A stretch of 64,000 nucleotides of DNA from Candidatus Tepidiaquacellales bacterium OLB4/UTCHB1. GTDB taxonomy: Bacteria > Bacteroidota > Ignavibacteria > Tepidaquicellales > Tepidaquicellaceae. Positions 17,205-26,621 of this stretch are shown in pieces. The stretch lies in the NCBI GenBank assembly GCA_002050165.1, contig MWSW01000010.1, forward strand, positions 155,198-219,197. The letters run 5' to 3'. Position 1 is the stretch's first letter. Each line of letters opens with the position of its first letter. The notes beneath the pieces are model-generated. The model ran no database searches. It saw only the letters and a program-made list of their open reading frames with translations, and was not told where the DNA came from. Both the position numbers and the translations under genes were made by a program.

Positions 17205-18079
17205 TTTGAAATCCTGATATCGCCGCTTATTGTGTAACAATCCATTTGAATCGCACCATTTCCGATAGTAGCAGTAATTGACCTTGTCAGCGCTCCCGAT
17301 GAATCTGATCTTCTAAATCCACCGTCTATATCAAGCTCCCCTGAAAATGTCTTAACCCTGAGTGAAACTCCGCTTTGTTCAGTTAAATTAACGGTAATAT
17401 CACCGCTGATTGATGAGAGAGAAATGTTTTGAAGACTTAATCCCGGATTTACATTAATTGAGCCACTTGCAGTCTCAACGCTGACGATTGTACCGACGTT
17501 GTTCATTGAAATATCACCTGATGCCGTGATTAATTTTGATTCACCATCAACGCTGTTTAGAAATATATCTCCTGTGGCTGTAACGATTTCTAACATACCA
17601 TTTTGGTTGTGTACATCAACTGAACCATCTCCGGTTTTTACGTCAATATCACCGGTTGAGTTTTCAATTCGGATTTTCCCTTTAAAATGCCGGATGCGTT
17701 TGTTCCCATCAATATTATGTATTGAAATATTACTGTTGTTTGATGAAACTGAAAGATTGTAATAATCGGGAAGAAGCATTTCAATGGTCAGCGTTGATGC
17801 TCTGTCAGTCAGTGAAGAATAATTTTCACCTGAAATTTTTATCCCCCCAGAAGTTTCGAAAACTTTTATCCTTTCCAGATCTGCATTGCTATTGCCGGTT
17901 ACGGTAACTTTTGCTGTTTCTGAACTGTTAGAATTAATAATGATATTTATATCCGTAACTTCAATCTCAGCCGTCATTCCGGGAGAAGTTTTAAAGGAAT
18001 ACTGCTTATTTTTTGTTTGTGCAGATGAATTTATAAATGCGATGATGCAAATTGCAGAGATTAAACTTAAAATTTTCAT
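17201..18079 (-). CDS. Secreted DUF4097-type beta-repeat protein
   Basis: 292 residues with an N-terminal signal peptide ('MKILSLISAICIIAFINSSAQ'-type, cleavage near residue 20). A right-handed beta-helix-like pattern follows, repeating 'xxTxxGxIxVxxxxGxxxxxTxSGDI', for example 'ETASGSINVN' and 'LITASGDISMN', as in DUF4097/DUF4098 proteins. Function in the family is unknown; many are envelope proteins or putative adhesins. Its stop overlaps the nucleotidyltransferase start by 4 bases. Confidence 0.82.
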   Translation of the reverse strand: MKILSLISAICIIAFINSSAQTKNKQYSFKTSPGMTAEIEVTDINIIINSNSSETAKVTVTGNSNADLERIKVFETSGGIKISGENYSSLTDRASTLTIEMLLPDYYNLSVSSNNSNISIHNIDGNKRIRHFKGKIRIENSTGDIDVKTGDGSVDVHNQNGMLEIVTATGDIFLNSVDGESKLITASGDISMNNVGTIVSVETASGSINVNPGLSLQNISLSSISGDITVNLTEQSGVSLRVKTFSGELDIDGGFRRSDSSGALTRSITATIGNGAIQMDCYTISGDIRISK

Positions 18080-18173
18080 AAAATATTTTATAATATATCA
18101 TACGATTCAACTGAGAGAAAGTTGAATTTAACGTTTATAAATGTTAAGTTAAATTTATAAAATTAAATTAGCG

Positions 18174-19130
18174 ATGTTAGTAGAGACAAAATCGAATCAA
18201 AAAACTGATATTGATTACAGAAGCGAAGTACTAAGGTTGAAAGATGAAATGAATGCAGTAATACTTGCACACTATTATCAGGAGTCAGAAATTCAGGATC
18301 TTGCAGATTTTATAGGTGACAGTTTACAGTTATCACAGCAGGCTGAGAAAACAGATGCAGATGTTATAGTTTTCGCAGGTGTACATTTTATGGCAGAAAC
18401 GGCAAAAATTCTAAATCCACACAAGCCGGTTTTATTACCAGACCTGAATGCCGGTTGCTCATTAGCTGAAGGTTGTCCAGCACCTTTGTTGCAACAGTTC
18501 AAAGACAAGTATCCCGATCATATACTAATTTCATACATTAATTGTTCAGCGGAAGTAAAAGCAATATCCGACATCATTTGTACATCTTCAAATGTAGAGA
18601 AGATCATTTCGCAAATTCCGGAGGACAAGCCAATTATGTTTGCGCCTGATAAAAATCTCGGACAGTATATTATGAAAAAGACCGGTAGGGAAATGAAATT
18701 ATGGATGGGATCATGCTTTGTTCATGAAACTTTCAGTGGCAGGAAAATTACCCATCTCAAGTTAGAGCATCCCGACGCAAAATTAATTGCGCACCCTGAG
18801 TGTGAAGAAGTAATACTTAAAGAAGCTGAGTTCATCGGGTCAACAAGTTCATTACTGAATCATGTGAAGACAGATCCTGCAAAAAAATTTATTGTTGCCA
18901 CTGAACCTGGTATTATATATCAGATGCAGAAAGCAGCACCTGATAAGACGTTTATTCCCGCGCCACCTGAAGCAAGTTGTGCCTGCAATGAATGTCCTTA
19001 TATGAAGTTGAATACGCTTGAGAAATTATATCTGTGTATGAGGGATAGAAAGCCAGAGATTATAATGGATGAAGATTTGATTGTGAGGGCATACAAACCA
19101 ATCAAGCGGATGCTCGAGATGAGCAAATAA
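18174..19130 (+). CDS. nadA: Quinolinate synthase A
   Basis: [4Fe-4S] enzyme that condenses iminoaspartate and dihydroxyacetone phosphate to quinolinate for NAD synthesis. The 318-residue length is that of the NadA core. Motifs include '[21 protein letters not shown]', '[12 protein letters not shown]' (Cys95 is the likely first cluster ligand), 'CTSSN', 'GSCFVHE' and '[12 protein letters not shown]' near the C-terminus with the last ligand. nadB and nadC are not in the window. The stop lies only 3 bases before the 3' end of the convergent RNase P RNA. Confidence 0.96.
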   Translation: MLVETKSNQKTDIDYRSEVLRLKDEMNAVILAHYYQESEIQDLADFIGDSLQLSQQAEKTDADVIVFAGVHFMAETAKILNPHKPVLLPDLNAGCSLAEGCPAPLLQQFKDKYPDHILISYINCSAEVKAISDIICTSSNVEKIISQIPEDKPIMFAPDKNLGQYIMKKTGREMKLWMGSCFVHETFSGRKITHLKLEHPDAKLIAHPECEEVILKEAEFIGSTSSLLNHVKTDPAKKFIVATEPGIIYQMQKAAPDKTFIPAPPEASCACNECPYMKLNTLEKLYLCMRDRKPEIIMDEDLIVRAYKPIKRMLEMSK

Positions 19131-19132
19131 CA

Positions 19133-19515
19133 ACTGCTCTGCCAAATAAGCCGGATTCTGTACCGTTTTTTACACGGCAGATAACCATTTATCTTAGTCA
19201 GGTATCACTACCGGACTTTTTGCAGCCTACCCCGGAAGATTAAAAAGCAAGCAGTAGCTTCATGCTTCCTATACATGGCTTTGCTCCAAATGGGACTGTA
19301 AGGCTGGAAATTCACACTTCCACCGGTCGGCTCTTACCCGGCCATTTCACCCTTACCGTATTTGAACGGAGGTATATTTTCTGTTACAGTTTCCCGATAA
19401 AAGGTTTACACCTATTATCGCCTGGTTATTCACCTGGCACCTCTGCTTTAATGGAGTCCGGACTTTCCTCACTTTCCGATTAACGGAACCGCGCGGTTTC
19501 TTATGACAGAGCAGT
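19133..19515 (-). ncRNA. rnpB: RNase P RNA (bacterial class A)
   Basis: Catalytic RNA of tRNA 5' maturation, read on the minus strand. The P1 helix is formed by CTGCTCTG at the 5' end (19514-19507) and CAGAGCAG at the 3' end (19141-19134), extended by one A-T pair. Conserved blocks are present: 'GAGGAAAGTCCGGACTCC' near the 5' end (P3/P4, CR I), 'CAGGGTGCCAGG'-like sequence reading 'AGAGGTGCCAGGTGAATAACC', 'GTAAACC', 'GGTAAGGGTGAAA' and 'ACAGAATCCGGCTTA' near the 3' end. The length of about 380 nt fits type A. The end coordinates come from P1 and may be off by a few bases. Confidence 0.95.
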
Positions 19516-19532
19516 GCAAAATAAAGAACGGT

Positions 19533-20348
19533 TTAATTGCTGACCAGACTTTCGTCAATCAGTATTCTGCCACAGGAGTGGCAGTTGTATATCTTTGTTG
19601 ATGCTTTTATTTCAAGCGTTGTTTGCGGCGGGATAGAATTGAAACAACCCATACAATTTCCGTTTCGCACAATGGCAAGGGCTTCACCTTTGTGTCGCTT
19701 GTTAATCTTGTCGTAACTGGTTTGAAATTTTTTATCTAGTTGTGAAAAAAGCGTATTACGTTGAGCTATGAAATTATTCTTCTCCTCAGAATATTCACTG
19801 TTAACCTCGTCGAGCATTTTCTCCTTCTCTTGTAACTCTTTGGAAAGTTCTAATTGATTTTCAGAGAGAAGCCTTTTCGAGTTCTGTAACTCGCCGACAA
19901 GATCATCAATCTCATCAATCCTAATTTCATTTTTCTCGATTAATTCCAGTCCGGTATCAATTGATTTTACGATTGTGTCGTATTCTTTATTTGACCTTGC
20001 GCTGTATTTCTGCTCGTCATATTTATTGGCTTTCGCTTTTATCTTTTCATTCTTATCAATCAGATGTTTCTGCTCAGCAAGTAGTTCTCCGATCTCCTGG
20101 TCGTGTTCCTTAATCTTTTGTGCAAGTTCATCAAGCTTTGTTTTTTTATTCTCAATCAATTCCGGCAAATCTCCGATTGTCTCGTCAATTTCGGATAGTT
20201 CGCTGTCAATTTTCATTAACTCATACATTTTCAACAAATCATCCTTTATTGAAACTAAGTCATCTTTTTTAATTTCACTACCGTAGTGAACGATTCGTGC
20301 TTCTTCAGTTTTCTCTTCAGCTTCTTCTTTGTTTTCTTCTGTTAACAT
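19533..20348 (-). CDS. Coiled-coil protein with C-terminal C4 zinc ribbon
   Basis: 271 residues. Residues about 30-215 are one long charged coiled coil rich in Glu, Lys and Leu. The C-terminus holds a zf-RING_7/C4-type zinc ribbon: Cys pairs 'CMGC' and 'CHSC' separated by about 20 residues, with 'GNCMGCFNSIPPQ' and 'YNCHSCGRILI'. The family is widespread and of unclear function (possibly nucleic-acid associated), and it is commonly encoded next to the Nif3-like protein. Here it overlaps by 32 bases the gene for a stand-alone YqfO domain. Confidence 0.85.
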   Translation of the reverse strand: MLTEENKEEAEEKTEEARIVHYGSEIKKDDLVSIKDDLLKMYELMKIDSELSEIDETIGDLPELIENKKTKLDELAQKIKEHDQEIGELLAEQKHLIDKNEKIKAKANKYDEQKYSARSNKEYDTIVKSIDTGLELIEKNEIRIDEIDDLVGELQNSKRLLSENQLELSKELQEKEKMLDEVNSEYSEEKNNFIAQRNTLFSQLDKKFQTSYDKINKRHKGEALAIVRNGNCMGCFNSIPPQTTLEIKASTKIYNCHSCGRILIDESLVSN

Positions 20349-20967
20349 TATTTAATATTTTAATTTTATATTTTCCTTTTATCAGTTGGATCAAAATATC
20401 CGCATTATTAAATGAGAGAAAATGTTCATCAGTAGTTAAAACCACAGTTTTTACTTTCTGATTCATTTTTAAATCCTCATCAGTAATTTTTTGATTCAAC
20501 TTTTGAATTATTGCCTTAACCGGTAAAACCCGTTTTAATTTTATGAAAATTGTATCCGGGTTTTTTGATAATTTAAAGAACTCGTAAATTTCATATGCAA
20601 CTTCTTCATAAGGGTGAGCATTTATCATATTTTCAATTACAGTTTGCAGTAACTCATAGCCGCATTCCATTTCTAACTTATATTCCCGTTCTATGCTCAG
20701 TTCACCGGCTTTCCCTGAGTATGGTTCCGAATTTTCAAGCGGGAGAAATGTGCCTGTACCAATTGTCCTAAAAGAACAATTCCTGTAGTTTCCAATAACT
20801 CCTGCTCCGGACTTTGACATTGCAATGAAGACTTTCTCTAAATATGATTCGGGAACGAATACGAAAATCTTGTAATGCTTGACTGTTCCATAAGCGATTA
20901 CTTTTGAGTCAGTGATTTCATCTTTTTTAAATATTCCGGTTATGCTGTTAGCGCGATTGGTTTTCAT
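20317..20967 (-). CDS. Stand-alone YqfO (Nif3 insertion) domain protein
   Basis: 216 residues. Residues about 30-135 are the CutA-like YqfO domain normally inserted in the middle of Nif3/YqfO proteins: 'KIFVFVPESYLEKVF', 'GAGVIGNYRNCSF', 'GTGTFLPLENSEPYSGK' and 'AHPYEEVAYEIYEF'. The flanking Nif3 halves that carry the dinuclear metal site ('GxGxGx', 'HHP' and the C-terminal 'TGE..HH') are missing, and no broken copy lies upstream, where only a terminator and metF are found. The last 80 residues are Lys-rich and unrecognised. Gene order with the zinc-ribbon gene is what is usual for full nif3, so this may be a reduced replacement. Confidence 0.78.
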   Translation of the reverse strand: MKTNRANSITGIFKKDEITDSKVIAYGTVKHYKIFVFVPESYLEKVFIAMSKSGAGVIGNYRNCSFRTIGTGTFLPLENSEPYSGKAGELSIEREYKLEMECGYELLQTVIENMINAHPYEEVAYEIYEFFKLSKNPDTIFIKLKRVLPVKAIIQKLNQKITDEDLKMNQKVKTVVLTTDEHFLSFNNADILIQLIKGKYKIKILNNVNRRKQRRS

Positions 20968-20982
20968 TTACTAAGTGCGGGC

Positions 20983-21014
20983 AAAAAAAAAGTGTATCTT
21001 TCGGATACACTTTT
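20983..21014 (-). terminator. Rho-independent terminator of metF
   Basis: An 11-pair stem AAAAGTGTATC (20988-20998) / GATACACTTTT (21004-21014) with a 5-base loop. On the minus strand it is followed by a run of nine T. It separates metF from the YqfO-domain gene. Confidence 0.85.
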
Positions 21015-21102
21015 AAAATTTGGTAATTAGTTCAATCCCAATTATCTTTTTACGTCTCATTGTTAAAATATAATCATGATGTTAAGGAAAATCAATTCAA
21101 TA

Positions 21103-22053
21103 TTAAAGTTTTAATTTATCCATTAGCTTCTTTACCGGTTTTATGTTGTGCATAATGTAAAAATGAATGGATGAAACATTGTTGTTCAGAAGTTCTTCGC
21201 ACTGCTTTAGCGTCCAGTTAATCCCAATTTCCATAGCATGCTCGGATTTTGATTTAAGTATTTCACCTGAGAGCTCTTCTGGTATGTTTACGAAAAAGTT
21301 TTTTGGTATATTAGTAAGATGTTTTTGTGTAAAAAGTATTTTCAGACCGGGAATAATCGGTACTGTGATACCCGCATCCCTGCACCTTCGGACGTAGTCG
21401 AAATAATATTTATTATCGAAAAACATTTGCGTAACAATGTATTCGGCACCCGCCTCAACTTTCTTCTTCGCGTATTCAACGTCGAACGATAAGTTCGGTG
21501 ATTCGAAATGTTTTTCCGGATAACCGCCTACCCCTATACAGAAATTTGTAGGTGATGCGTTCAAAAGTTCAGTATCAAGGTAAATGCCCTGATTCATTTT
21601 ACTGATTTGATCAACCAATTCAATTGCATATCTGTTGGATGTACGTCCATCTGTAAGCGGTTTTATGTACCCGTTATCATCACCACGTATTGCAAGGACA
21701 TTTTCGATTCCGAGGTAATTTAGTTCAATCAGTGCATCTTCTGTTTCCTCTTTAGTGAAACCCGTACACAGCAAATGTGGAACAGTATCAATATTATATT
21801 TATTCTTAATGGCAACACTGATTCCGATTGTGCCTGGTTTCTTTCTTTTAACTTTTTTCCTTATTCCGCTTGCGGTTTCCTCGTAATGAACTTCAGCTGA
21901 ATGCGAAGTAACATCAATGAACGGTGGCTCAAACTTTATTAGTTCATCAATAATCTCGAATACTTGCCGTATATCGCCACCGCGTGGAAGCGGGATTATT
22001 TCAAAACTGATTAGCGGTCTGGTTGAGTTTTCTAAGTGTTCAGTTACTTTCAT
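21103..22053 (-). CDS. metF: 5,10-methylenetetrahydrofolate reductase
   Basis: FAD enzyme that makes 5-methyl-THF for methionine synthesis. The 316-residue protein has 'SFEIIPLPRGGD' (catalytic Glu after beta1), 'FIDVTSHSAEVHYEE', 'PHLLCTGFTKEE', 'NVLAIRGDDNG' and 'EYIVTQMFFDNKYYFDYV', all standard MetF motifs. Start ATG 22053 overlaps the stop of the upstream PD40 gene by 14 bases, suggesting a shared transcript that ends at the terminator near 21000. Confidence 0.95.
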   Translation of the reverse strand: MKVTEHLENSTRPLISFEIIPLPRGGDIRQVFEIIDELIKFEPPFIDVTSHSAEVHYEETASGIRKKVKRKKPGTIGISVAIKNKYNIDTVPHLLCTGFTKEETEDALIELNYLGIENVLAIRGDDNGYIKPLTDGRTSNRYAIELVDQISKMNQGIYLDTELLNASPTNFCIGVGGYPEKHFESPNLSFDVEYAKKKVEAGAEYIVTQMFFDNKYYFDYVRRCRDAGITVPIIPGLKILFTQKHLTNIPKNFFVNIPEELSGEILKSKSEHAMEIGINWTLKQCEELLNNNVSSIHFYIMHNIKPVKKLMDKLKL

Positions 22054-23038
22054 TGTTACTATTTACAAATACATCAGGATGCAAATTCATCCCGGAATTT
22101 GCGATTATATTATTTTCACCGGTAACTATGTTCAGTGTCCCGATTGAATGTAAGTTTTGTTCGTCGGCATCATAAACAATCGTTTGATTATCAATCCACC
22201 TGAATACACCTATATTCCCGCCCTTTACGTTGAACTTCTTTTTCCCCGAACCATCGGATAACATAATGTTGAATTCTATATTAGTGTCCTCGATAGAAAC
22301 AAATCCAATATATTTGTCGTCCGGTGAAAATTTAGGTTGTGAGGCACTAGTTATTCCTTTCGTTAAAGGAGTTTCCACACCGTTCTCACAAATGTAAATT
22401 GTTCCCTGAAGGTTATTATTAAAACTTGCGTAAACGTATTTTTGATTGTCGCTTGAGATATCGGGTTCTAGATTTGCATTGCCGTTCATACTGATTTTGC
22501 TGATGTAATCATCTGACTCGTCATCAACATCCATTCGGAATATACACTTTGAACCCTCGTCGAATCCGGAGAAAACAATGTATCTGCCATCATTTGAAAT
22601 TACCTGTTGTGTAGAGAAGTCAATTGGTGATATAGGTTCTGCATCAGGATCAGTTGGCTTCATTATATATAAAGTCGTTACACCAGCATGATCACCGCTA
22701 AAAATTATTTCATCACCGGAGTGGCTGAAGACAGGATTATCACCACCGAAAACAAAAAGTGGTTCACTGGCATTGTCCGATAAAACATTATCTACCATGT
22801 AAATCCTGCCATCGTCAGTTCTGAATACAATTTTATTCCCATCGGGGGACCATCGAGGAAACATACAATTGAACGGTACGTTTGTGATCTGGCGTTTTGA
22901 AGAACCATCCACATTCATCGTAAACACTTGAAGTAAACCGGTGCTGTTATCAGATGAAACATAGGTGATTTTTGGTTGTGCGAAAGAATGTGAAAAAATG
23001 AAAAGTGAAGTTATAATTGTTAATAGTGTAAATCTCAT
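22040..23038 (-). CDS. Secreted TolB-like (PD40) beta-propeller protein
   Basis: ATG 23038 starts a signal peptide ('MRFTLLTIITSLFIFSHSFAQ', 21 residues with the cleavage site), whereas the frame is open nine codons further upstream without adding a signal. The mature protein of about 310 residues has repeated PD40/WD40-like blades, for example 'PRWSPDGNKIVFRTDDG', 'FSHSGDEIIFSG' and 'KFSPDDKYIGFVS', as in TolB C-terminal propellers. No TolB N-terminal domain or DPP peptidase domain is present. Probably a periplasmic binding or scaffold protein; the ligand is unknown. Confidence 0.85.
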   Translation of the reverse strand: MRFTLLTIITSLFIFSHSFAQPKITYVSSDNSTGLLQVFTMNVDGSSKRQITNVPFNCMFPRWSPDGNKIVFRTDDGRIYMVDNVLSDNASEPLFVFGGDNPVFSHSGDEIIFSGDHAGVTTLYIMKPTDPDAEPISPIDFSTQQVISNDGRYIVFSGFDEGSKCIFRMDVDDESDDYISKISMNGNANLEPDISSDNQKYVYASFNNNLQGTIYICENGVETPLTKGITSASQPKFSPDDKYIGFVSIEDTNIEFNIMLSDGSGKKKFNVKGGNIGVFRWIDNQTIVYDADEQNLHSIGTLNIVTGENNIIANSGMNLHPDVFVNSNNESN

Positions 23039-23205
23039 TTCCGGAATTTCTTTAAGTAAAACCACAAGTTACCTTTTAATGAAATTTTATTAAAGACTAT
23101 TACATTGCACTTTTTTAAAATTCCGGTACATAAAAAACTACAATCAAAGTTATCAAAGTTAATGAAGGACATTAAAATTATTGCACGTTTTGTTTAAATT
23201 TAAAA

Positions 23206-23631
23206 ATGACTAAAAGCGAAATTAGAAAAATAATTCCGGAAAGTTCATTTAAATTCTCAACCTCGAGGAGCGGTGGAAAAGGCGGACAGAATATAAACAA
23301 AGTTGAAACGAAAGTTGAACTTGTATATAATATAAAACACAGCAAAGAACTAACGGATGACCAAAAAGCATTTATCACGGGCAATTTAAAAAACCGAATT
23401 GATAAAAAAGGGAACTTGAGGATAACTTCAGATATACACAGAGCGCAGTTTAAAAATAAACAAACTGTGATAGAAAAGTTCTATACTATCTTTGCAAAAG
23501 CGCTGAAGAAAAAAGCAATAAGAAAAAAAACAACACCAACCTTAGCTTCAAAACTTGAGAATCAGAAGAGCAAACAGGTTCTTTCTGCTAAGAAGAAATT
23601 GAGGAAAGTAAAGCTGGATGATTTATTATGA
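23206..23631 (+). CDS. arfB: ArfB/YaeJ-type peptidyl-tRNA hydrolase (GGQ protein)
   Basis: Release-factor homologue that rescues stalled ribosomes without a stop codon. The 141-residue protein has the GGQ motif in 'SRSGGKGGQNINKVETKVEL' (Gly26-Gly27-Gln28), lacks the codon-recognition domains of RF1 and RF2, and ends in a Lys-rich tail of about 40 residues. That tail is typical of ArfB, which inserts it into the mRNA channel. The stop overlaps the pgeF start by 4 bases (ATGA). Confidence 0.92.
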   Translation: MTKSEIRKIIPESSFKFSTSRSGGKGGQNINKVETKVELVYNIKHSKELTDDQKAFITGNLKNRIDKKGNLRITSDIHRAQFKNKQTVIEKFYTIFAKALKKKAIRKKTTPTLASKLENQKSKQVLSAKKKLRKVKLDDLL

Positions 23632-24392
23632 CTTTTGAAAAATCAAACTCGGAAATAAAAATAATTATCTCCAATAAATTCAAAAAATACCCCGAACTCA
23701 TATTCGGAATGAGTACAACGCGAGGAGGTATATCACCGGAGCCTTACGGAATGAACCTTAGTCTTTCTACCAATGATAATCCTGAACATGTTTTAAAAAA
23801 CCGTGAAATATTTTTTAGTGAACTTGGTATATCTGTCGAAAATATAAATTTTCAAAAGCAGGTTCATTCTGCCGAATCTAAGTATATTAATGTGCCGGGT
23901 TTTGCCGGTGAGTGCGATGCAACCTATACTAATCAACCCGGTGTATTTCTTACAGTCAGTGTTGCAGATTGCCTTCCGGTCTTTCTTTACGATCCCGGGA
24001 AAAAAATCGTAGCAGGAATTCACGCGGGATGGCGGGGAACGGTTGGAGAAATTGTAAAAAAAACCATTGGCAAATTATCTAAGGAATTCAACTGTTTGCC
24101 GGATAAATTAATAGCTTTTATGGGACCTTGTATATCGCAGGATAAGTTTGAAGTAGGGGAAGAAGTTGGAATGTTATTTGCGGATGAAGTCAAGTATTTC
24201 AGAAAAGGGAAATATTTTATAGATATCCGTGGTGATAACCACCGGCAATTGCTGGAATCAGGAGTAAAGGAAGAGAATATTGAAAACAATTACCAATGCA
24301 CTTACTCGGAATTTTCGACTTTGCATTCTTTCCGGAGGGACGGTTCTCAATCAGGTCGAATGTTTGGAGTGATTGGGATGAGAGAGGTCTAA
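23628..24392 (+). CDS. pgeF: YfiH/PgeF-type copper-oxidase-like (polyphenol oxidase / purine nucleosidase) protein
   Basis: Member of the YlmD/YfiH/LACC1 family, described both as laccase-like and as a purine nucleoside-processing enzyme; in E. coli PgeF is a peptidoglycan editing factor. 254 residues. The metal ligands are visible in 'KQVHSAESKY' (His), 'VSVADCLPVFLYD' (Cys) and 'AGIHAGWRGTVGEI' (His), with 'GPCISQDKFEVGEEV' and a C-terminal 'FRRDGSQSGRMFGVIGM'. Translationally coupled to arfB by ATGA; the 3' end meets the convergent MFS gene with 4 bases overlap. Confidence 0.92.
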   Translation: MTFEKSNSEIKIIISNKFKKYPELIFGMSTTRGGISPEPYGMNLSLSTNDNPEHVLKNREIFFSELGISVENINFQKQVHSAESKYINVPGFAGECDATYTNQPGVFLTVSVADCLPVFLYDPGKKIVAGIHAGWRGTVGEIVKKTIGKLSKEFNCLPDKLIAFMGPCISQDKFEVGEEVGMLFADEVKYFRKGKYFIDIRGDNHRQLLESGVKEENIENNYQCTYSEFSTLHSFRRDGSQSGRMFGVIGMREV

Positions 24393-25609
24393 GGTGCAAA
24401 TTTTGTTTTTTGTTGATACTTCCTGATTGTATAAAAAGTTAAAAGTAGCATGATTGCTCCACCGGTAATAAATGGAGCCTTATAGCCCAGGTATTCATAA
24501 ACAACTCCTCCCCATACTGGTCCGAAAAATCTGGCAAGAGAACCTAACGATTGATTGACCCCTAAAATTGACCCCTGTTCATCGCTGCCAATATTTTGAG
24601 AAATGAGGCTGAGCGGTATGGTGTTATTTATACCGTTTCCGAACGCGAGTATAAAAAGTATGATCAGCAACACCGGGATATTGGTAGAGTACCCAATTAA
24701 CCCCAGTCCGAAAATTGATAGAAAAATCCCGATAATGAGTGACCGCTCATCACCGAATAAATGTTTGAATAACCTTAAAAAGACGAGTTGAACAAAAGAA
24801 CCCATAATCCCGAGAAATGAGAATAGATATCCGATCTGTGCTTCTGAAAGTGCAAGTCCATCGCGCCTTTCGGCGAATAACTGAAAAGTACCGAAGATGT
24901 TGGAATATGCAAAAATAATAAAGAAGGAAATTATAACAAGGTAACCGATTTTCGGGCTAACAATTACATCAATAATTTTCCGAACATCTAATGATTTTAT
25001 TTTTTTATTTGCGCGATTTCTTTGGATAATTTCTGCAGGTAACGATTCTTTAAAAATAAAGATTGCCATTGCAAGTGCAATCAGTGAAAGCGCGGCAGCA
25101 AAGAAGACAGGGAGACCGAAACCGAACTTATGAGCAAGTACCCCGCCGACTGCAGGACCGAAAACAAAACCAAGCGCAAAAGCTGCACCGATTAATCCCA
25201 TGCCTTTGGTGCGCTCCTCAGCAGTTGTAACGTCTGAGATTACTGCCTGTGCCGCTGAGATATTTGCTGCAAAAATTCCTGCAAAAGCCCTCGAAAGTAG
25301 CAAAAGCAACATTGAACTCATTATACCTGAGAACACTAATCCAAGCAATATATTTGAAATAACGCTACCGATCAAACTGATTATCAAAATTGGTTTTCTA
25401 CCATAACGATCGGAAAGTGAACCCCATATTGGTGTAAAGAAAAACTGCATTAGCGAATAAATACCCGCAATAAGTCCGATCATTGATTCATTGAGTTCGA
25501 GAACGGTTACAGAAAAAAAGGGGAGCAACGGAATTATTATACCGAACCCGAGCAGGTCAATAAAAATTGTTATAAAAATTACAAGAAGAGCCGGATTTTT
25601 TTTCTTCAT
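24389..25609 (-). CDS. Major facilitator superfamily exporter (TetA/BmrA-like)
   Basis: Twelve-helix MFS transporter, 406 residues from ATG 25609, chosen because 'MKKKNPALLVIFITIFIDLLG' is the typical N-terminus and because it follows the upstream stop by 2 bases. The loop motif A 'GSLSDRYGRKPILI' after helix 2 and motif C-like 'GAAFALGFVFGPAVGG' in helix 5 mark the drug:H+ antiporter DHA1 group close to TetA. The substrate is not predictable. It is probably cotranscribed with the site-2 protease gene upstream. Confidence 0.9.
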   Translation of the reverse strand: MKKKNPALLVIFITIFIDLLGFGIIIPLLPFFSVTVLELNESMIGLIAGIYSLMQFFFTPIWGSLSDRYGRKPILIISLIGSVISNILLGLVFSGIMSSMLLLLLSRAFAGIFAANISAAQAVISDVTTAEERTKGMGLIGAAFALGFVFGPAVGGVLAHKFGFGLPVFFAAALSLIALAMAIFIFKESLPAEIIQRNRANKKIKSLDVRKIIDVIVSPKIGYLVIISFFIIFAYSNIFGTFQLFAERRDGLALSEAQIGYLFSFLGIMGSFVQLVFLRLFKHLFGDERSLIIGIFLSIFGLGLIGYSTNIPVLLIILFILAFGNGINNTIPLSLISQNIGSDEQGSILGVNQSLGSLARFFGPVWGGVVYEYLGYKAPFITGGAIMLLLTFYTIRKYQQKTKFAP

Positions 25610-25611
25610 TT

Positions 25612-26616
25612 TCAGAATCCGGTTATAGGGATTGGAGTGAACGATGTAACGAAAATCAGAAACGAAAACCATCCAAGAGTAACTCTCGTTAAACTCAGTG
25701 GTTGATCAAAGTCATAAACATTATCAGGGTGTTTAATTTTTATTACGAAGAAAATCAGAAGTGCCCACACTAACCAGTTGATGGAACCAATCTCGAAATT
25801 AATTCCTATTAACGGCAGAAATCCCGCTAATCCGAATATTATTAATAGTCCGAATACAACATATGCAATCTTCGTATGATTTTTCCCGAACATGGCATAA
25901 GAAATATGCCCACCATCAAGTTGACCTACCGGCATCATATTTAAAGCTGTAATCATTAATCCGAACCAACCGACGCAGAGAAACGGATAATGGTAAACCT
26001 CGTTCATCGGTGGCATGAAAGAACTTTGTGGAGACACGAAAATTTTTTCTAATGTGTAAAAAAGTATATTGTTCCCGAAGGCGAACCCTTCAGTTGAAAT
26101 ACCTGATGTTATATATTCGGGATGAATCGTATATAAAAAATCAATCGAGGGTAGTGTAATAAAACCTATAATAAGAATGATTACTGAAACAACCCAACCG
26201 GATATAGGACCTGCTACAGCAATATCAAATAAAGCTTTTCTTGATTGTGTCGGTGATTTCATTCTTATAACCGCACCCATTGTACCGAACGGATTTAGAA
26301 ACGGGAAAGGGAATGGTATGTAATACGGCAGTGTTACCGAAACTTTGTGATAAATTGCAGCAAAATAATGCCCGAATTCGTGCGCTGTTATTACAAGTAA
26401 GATAAGTGCCGAATACAAAAGTCCACTCTCAAAATTTTCTAATTGATATGGATTTTGATTTGCCCAACCCACGCCCGCAATAGTCGTGGAAAAAAATGTG
26501 AGAATGAAGAGAATTATATTGGTTATGAAGGAGAACTTTCCGCCTTTTGTTACTTCCTTTACTCTCAAGTAATATTCATCATCATTCGACTGGTCAAATG
26601 AAGGGTATTGAGACAT
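25612..26616 (-). CDS. Site-2 protease family (M50) membrane metalloprotease
   Basis: 334-residue polytopic protein. The zinc site is 'HEFGH' (79-83) in the second membrane segment, and the third ligand lies in 'NMMPVGQLDGGH' (226-236). No PDZ domain or CBS domains are present. Residues 1-25 are cytoplasmic and acidic. 'YYIPFPFPFLNPFGTMGAVIRMKSP' is typical of plant EGY/bacterial S2P-like peptidases. It may cut membrane-bound regulators, though no sigma/anti-sigma pair is nearby. A promoter-like element lies so close upstream that the mRNA could be leaderless. Confidence 0.9.
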   Translation of the reverse strand: MSQYPSFDQSNDDEYYLRVKEVTKGGKFSFITNIILFILTFFSTTIAGVGWANQNPYQLENFESGLLYSALILLVITAHEFGHYFAAIYHKVSVTLPYYIPFPFPFLNPFGTMGAVIRMKSPTQSRKALFDIAVAGPISGWVVSVIILIIGFITLPSIDFLYTIHPEYITSGISTEGFAFGNNILFYTLEKIFVSPQSSFMPPMNEVYHYPFLCVGWFGLMITALNMMPVGQLDGGHISYAMFGKNHTKIAYVVFGLLIIFGLAGFLPLIGINFEIGSINWLVWALLIFFVIKIKHPDNVYDFDQPLSLTRVTLGWFSFLIFVTSFTPIPITGF

Positions 26617-26621
26617 ATCAG

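Noticed and set aside
19262..19483. Open frame of 73 codons on the plus strand
   Set aside because: It lies wholly within the RNase P RNA gene on the other strand; the conserved rnpB blocks and P1 helix explain the sequence.
19517..19524. Minus-strand TTATTTTG as the rnpB promoter
   Set aside because: It ends 3 bases before the P1 strand, so a start at normal distance would cut into the mature RNA, and no TTG is at the right spacing.
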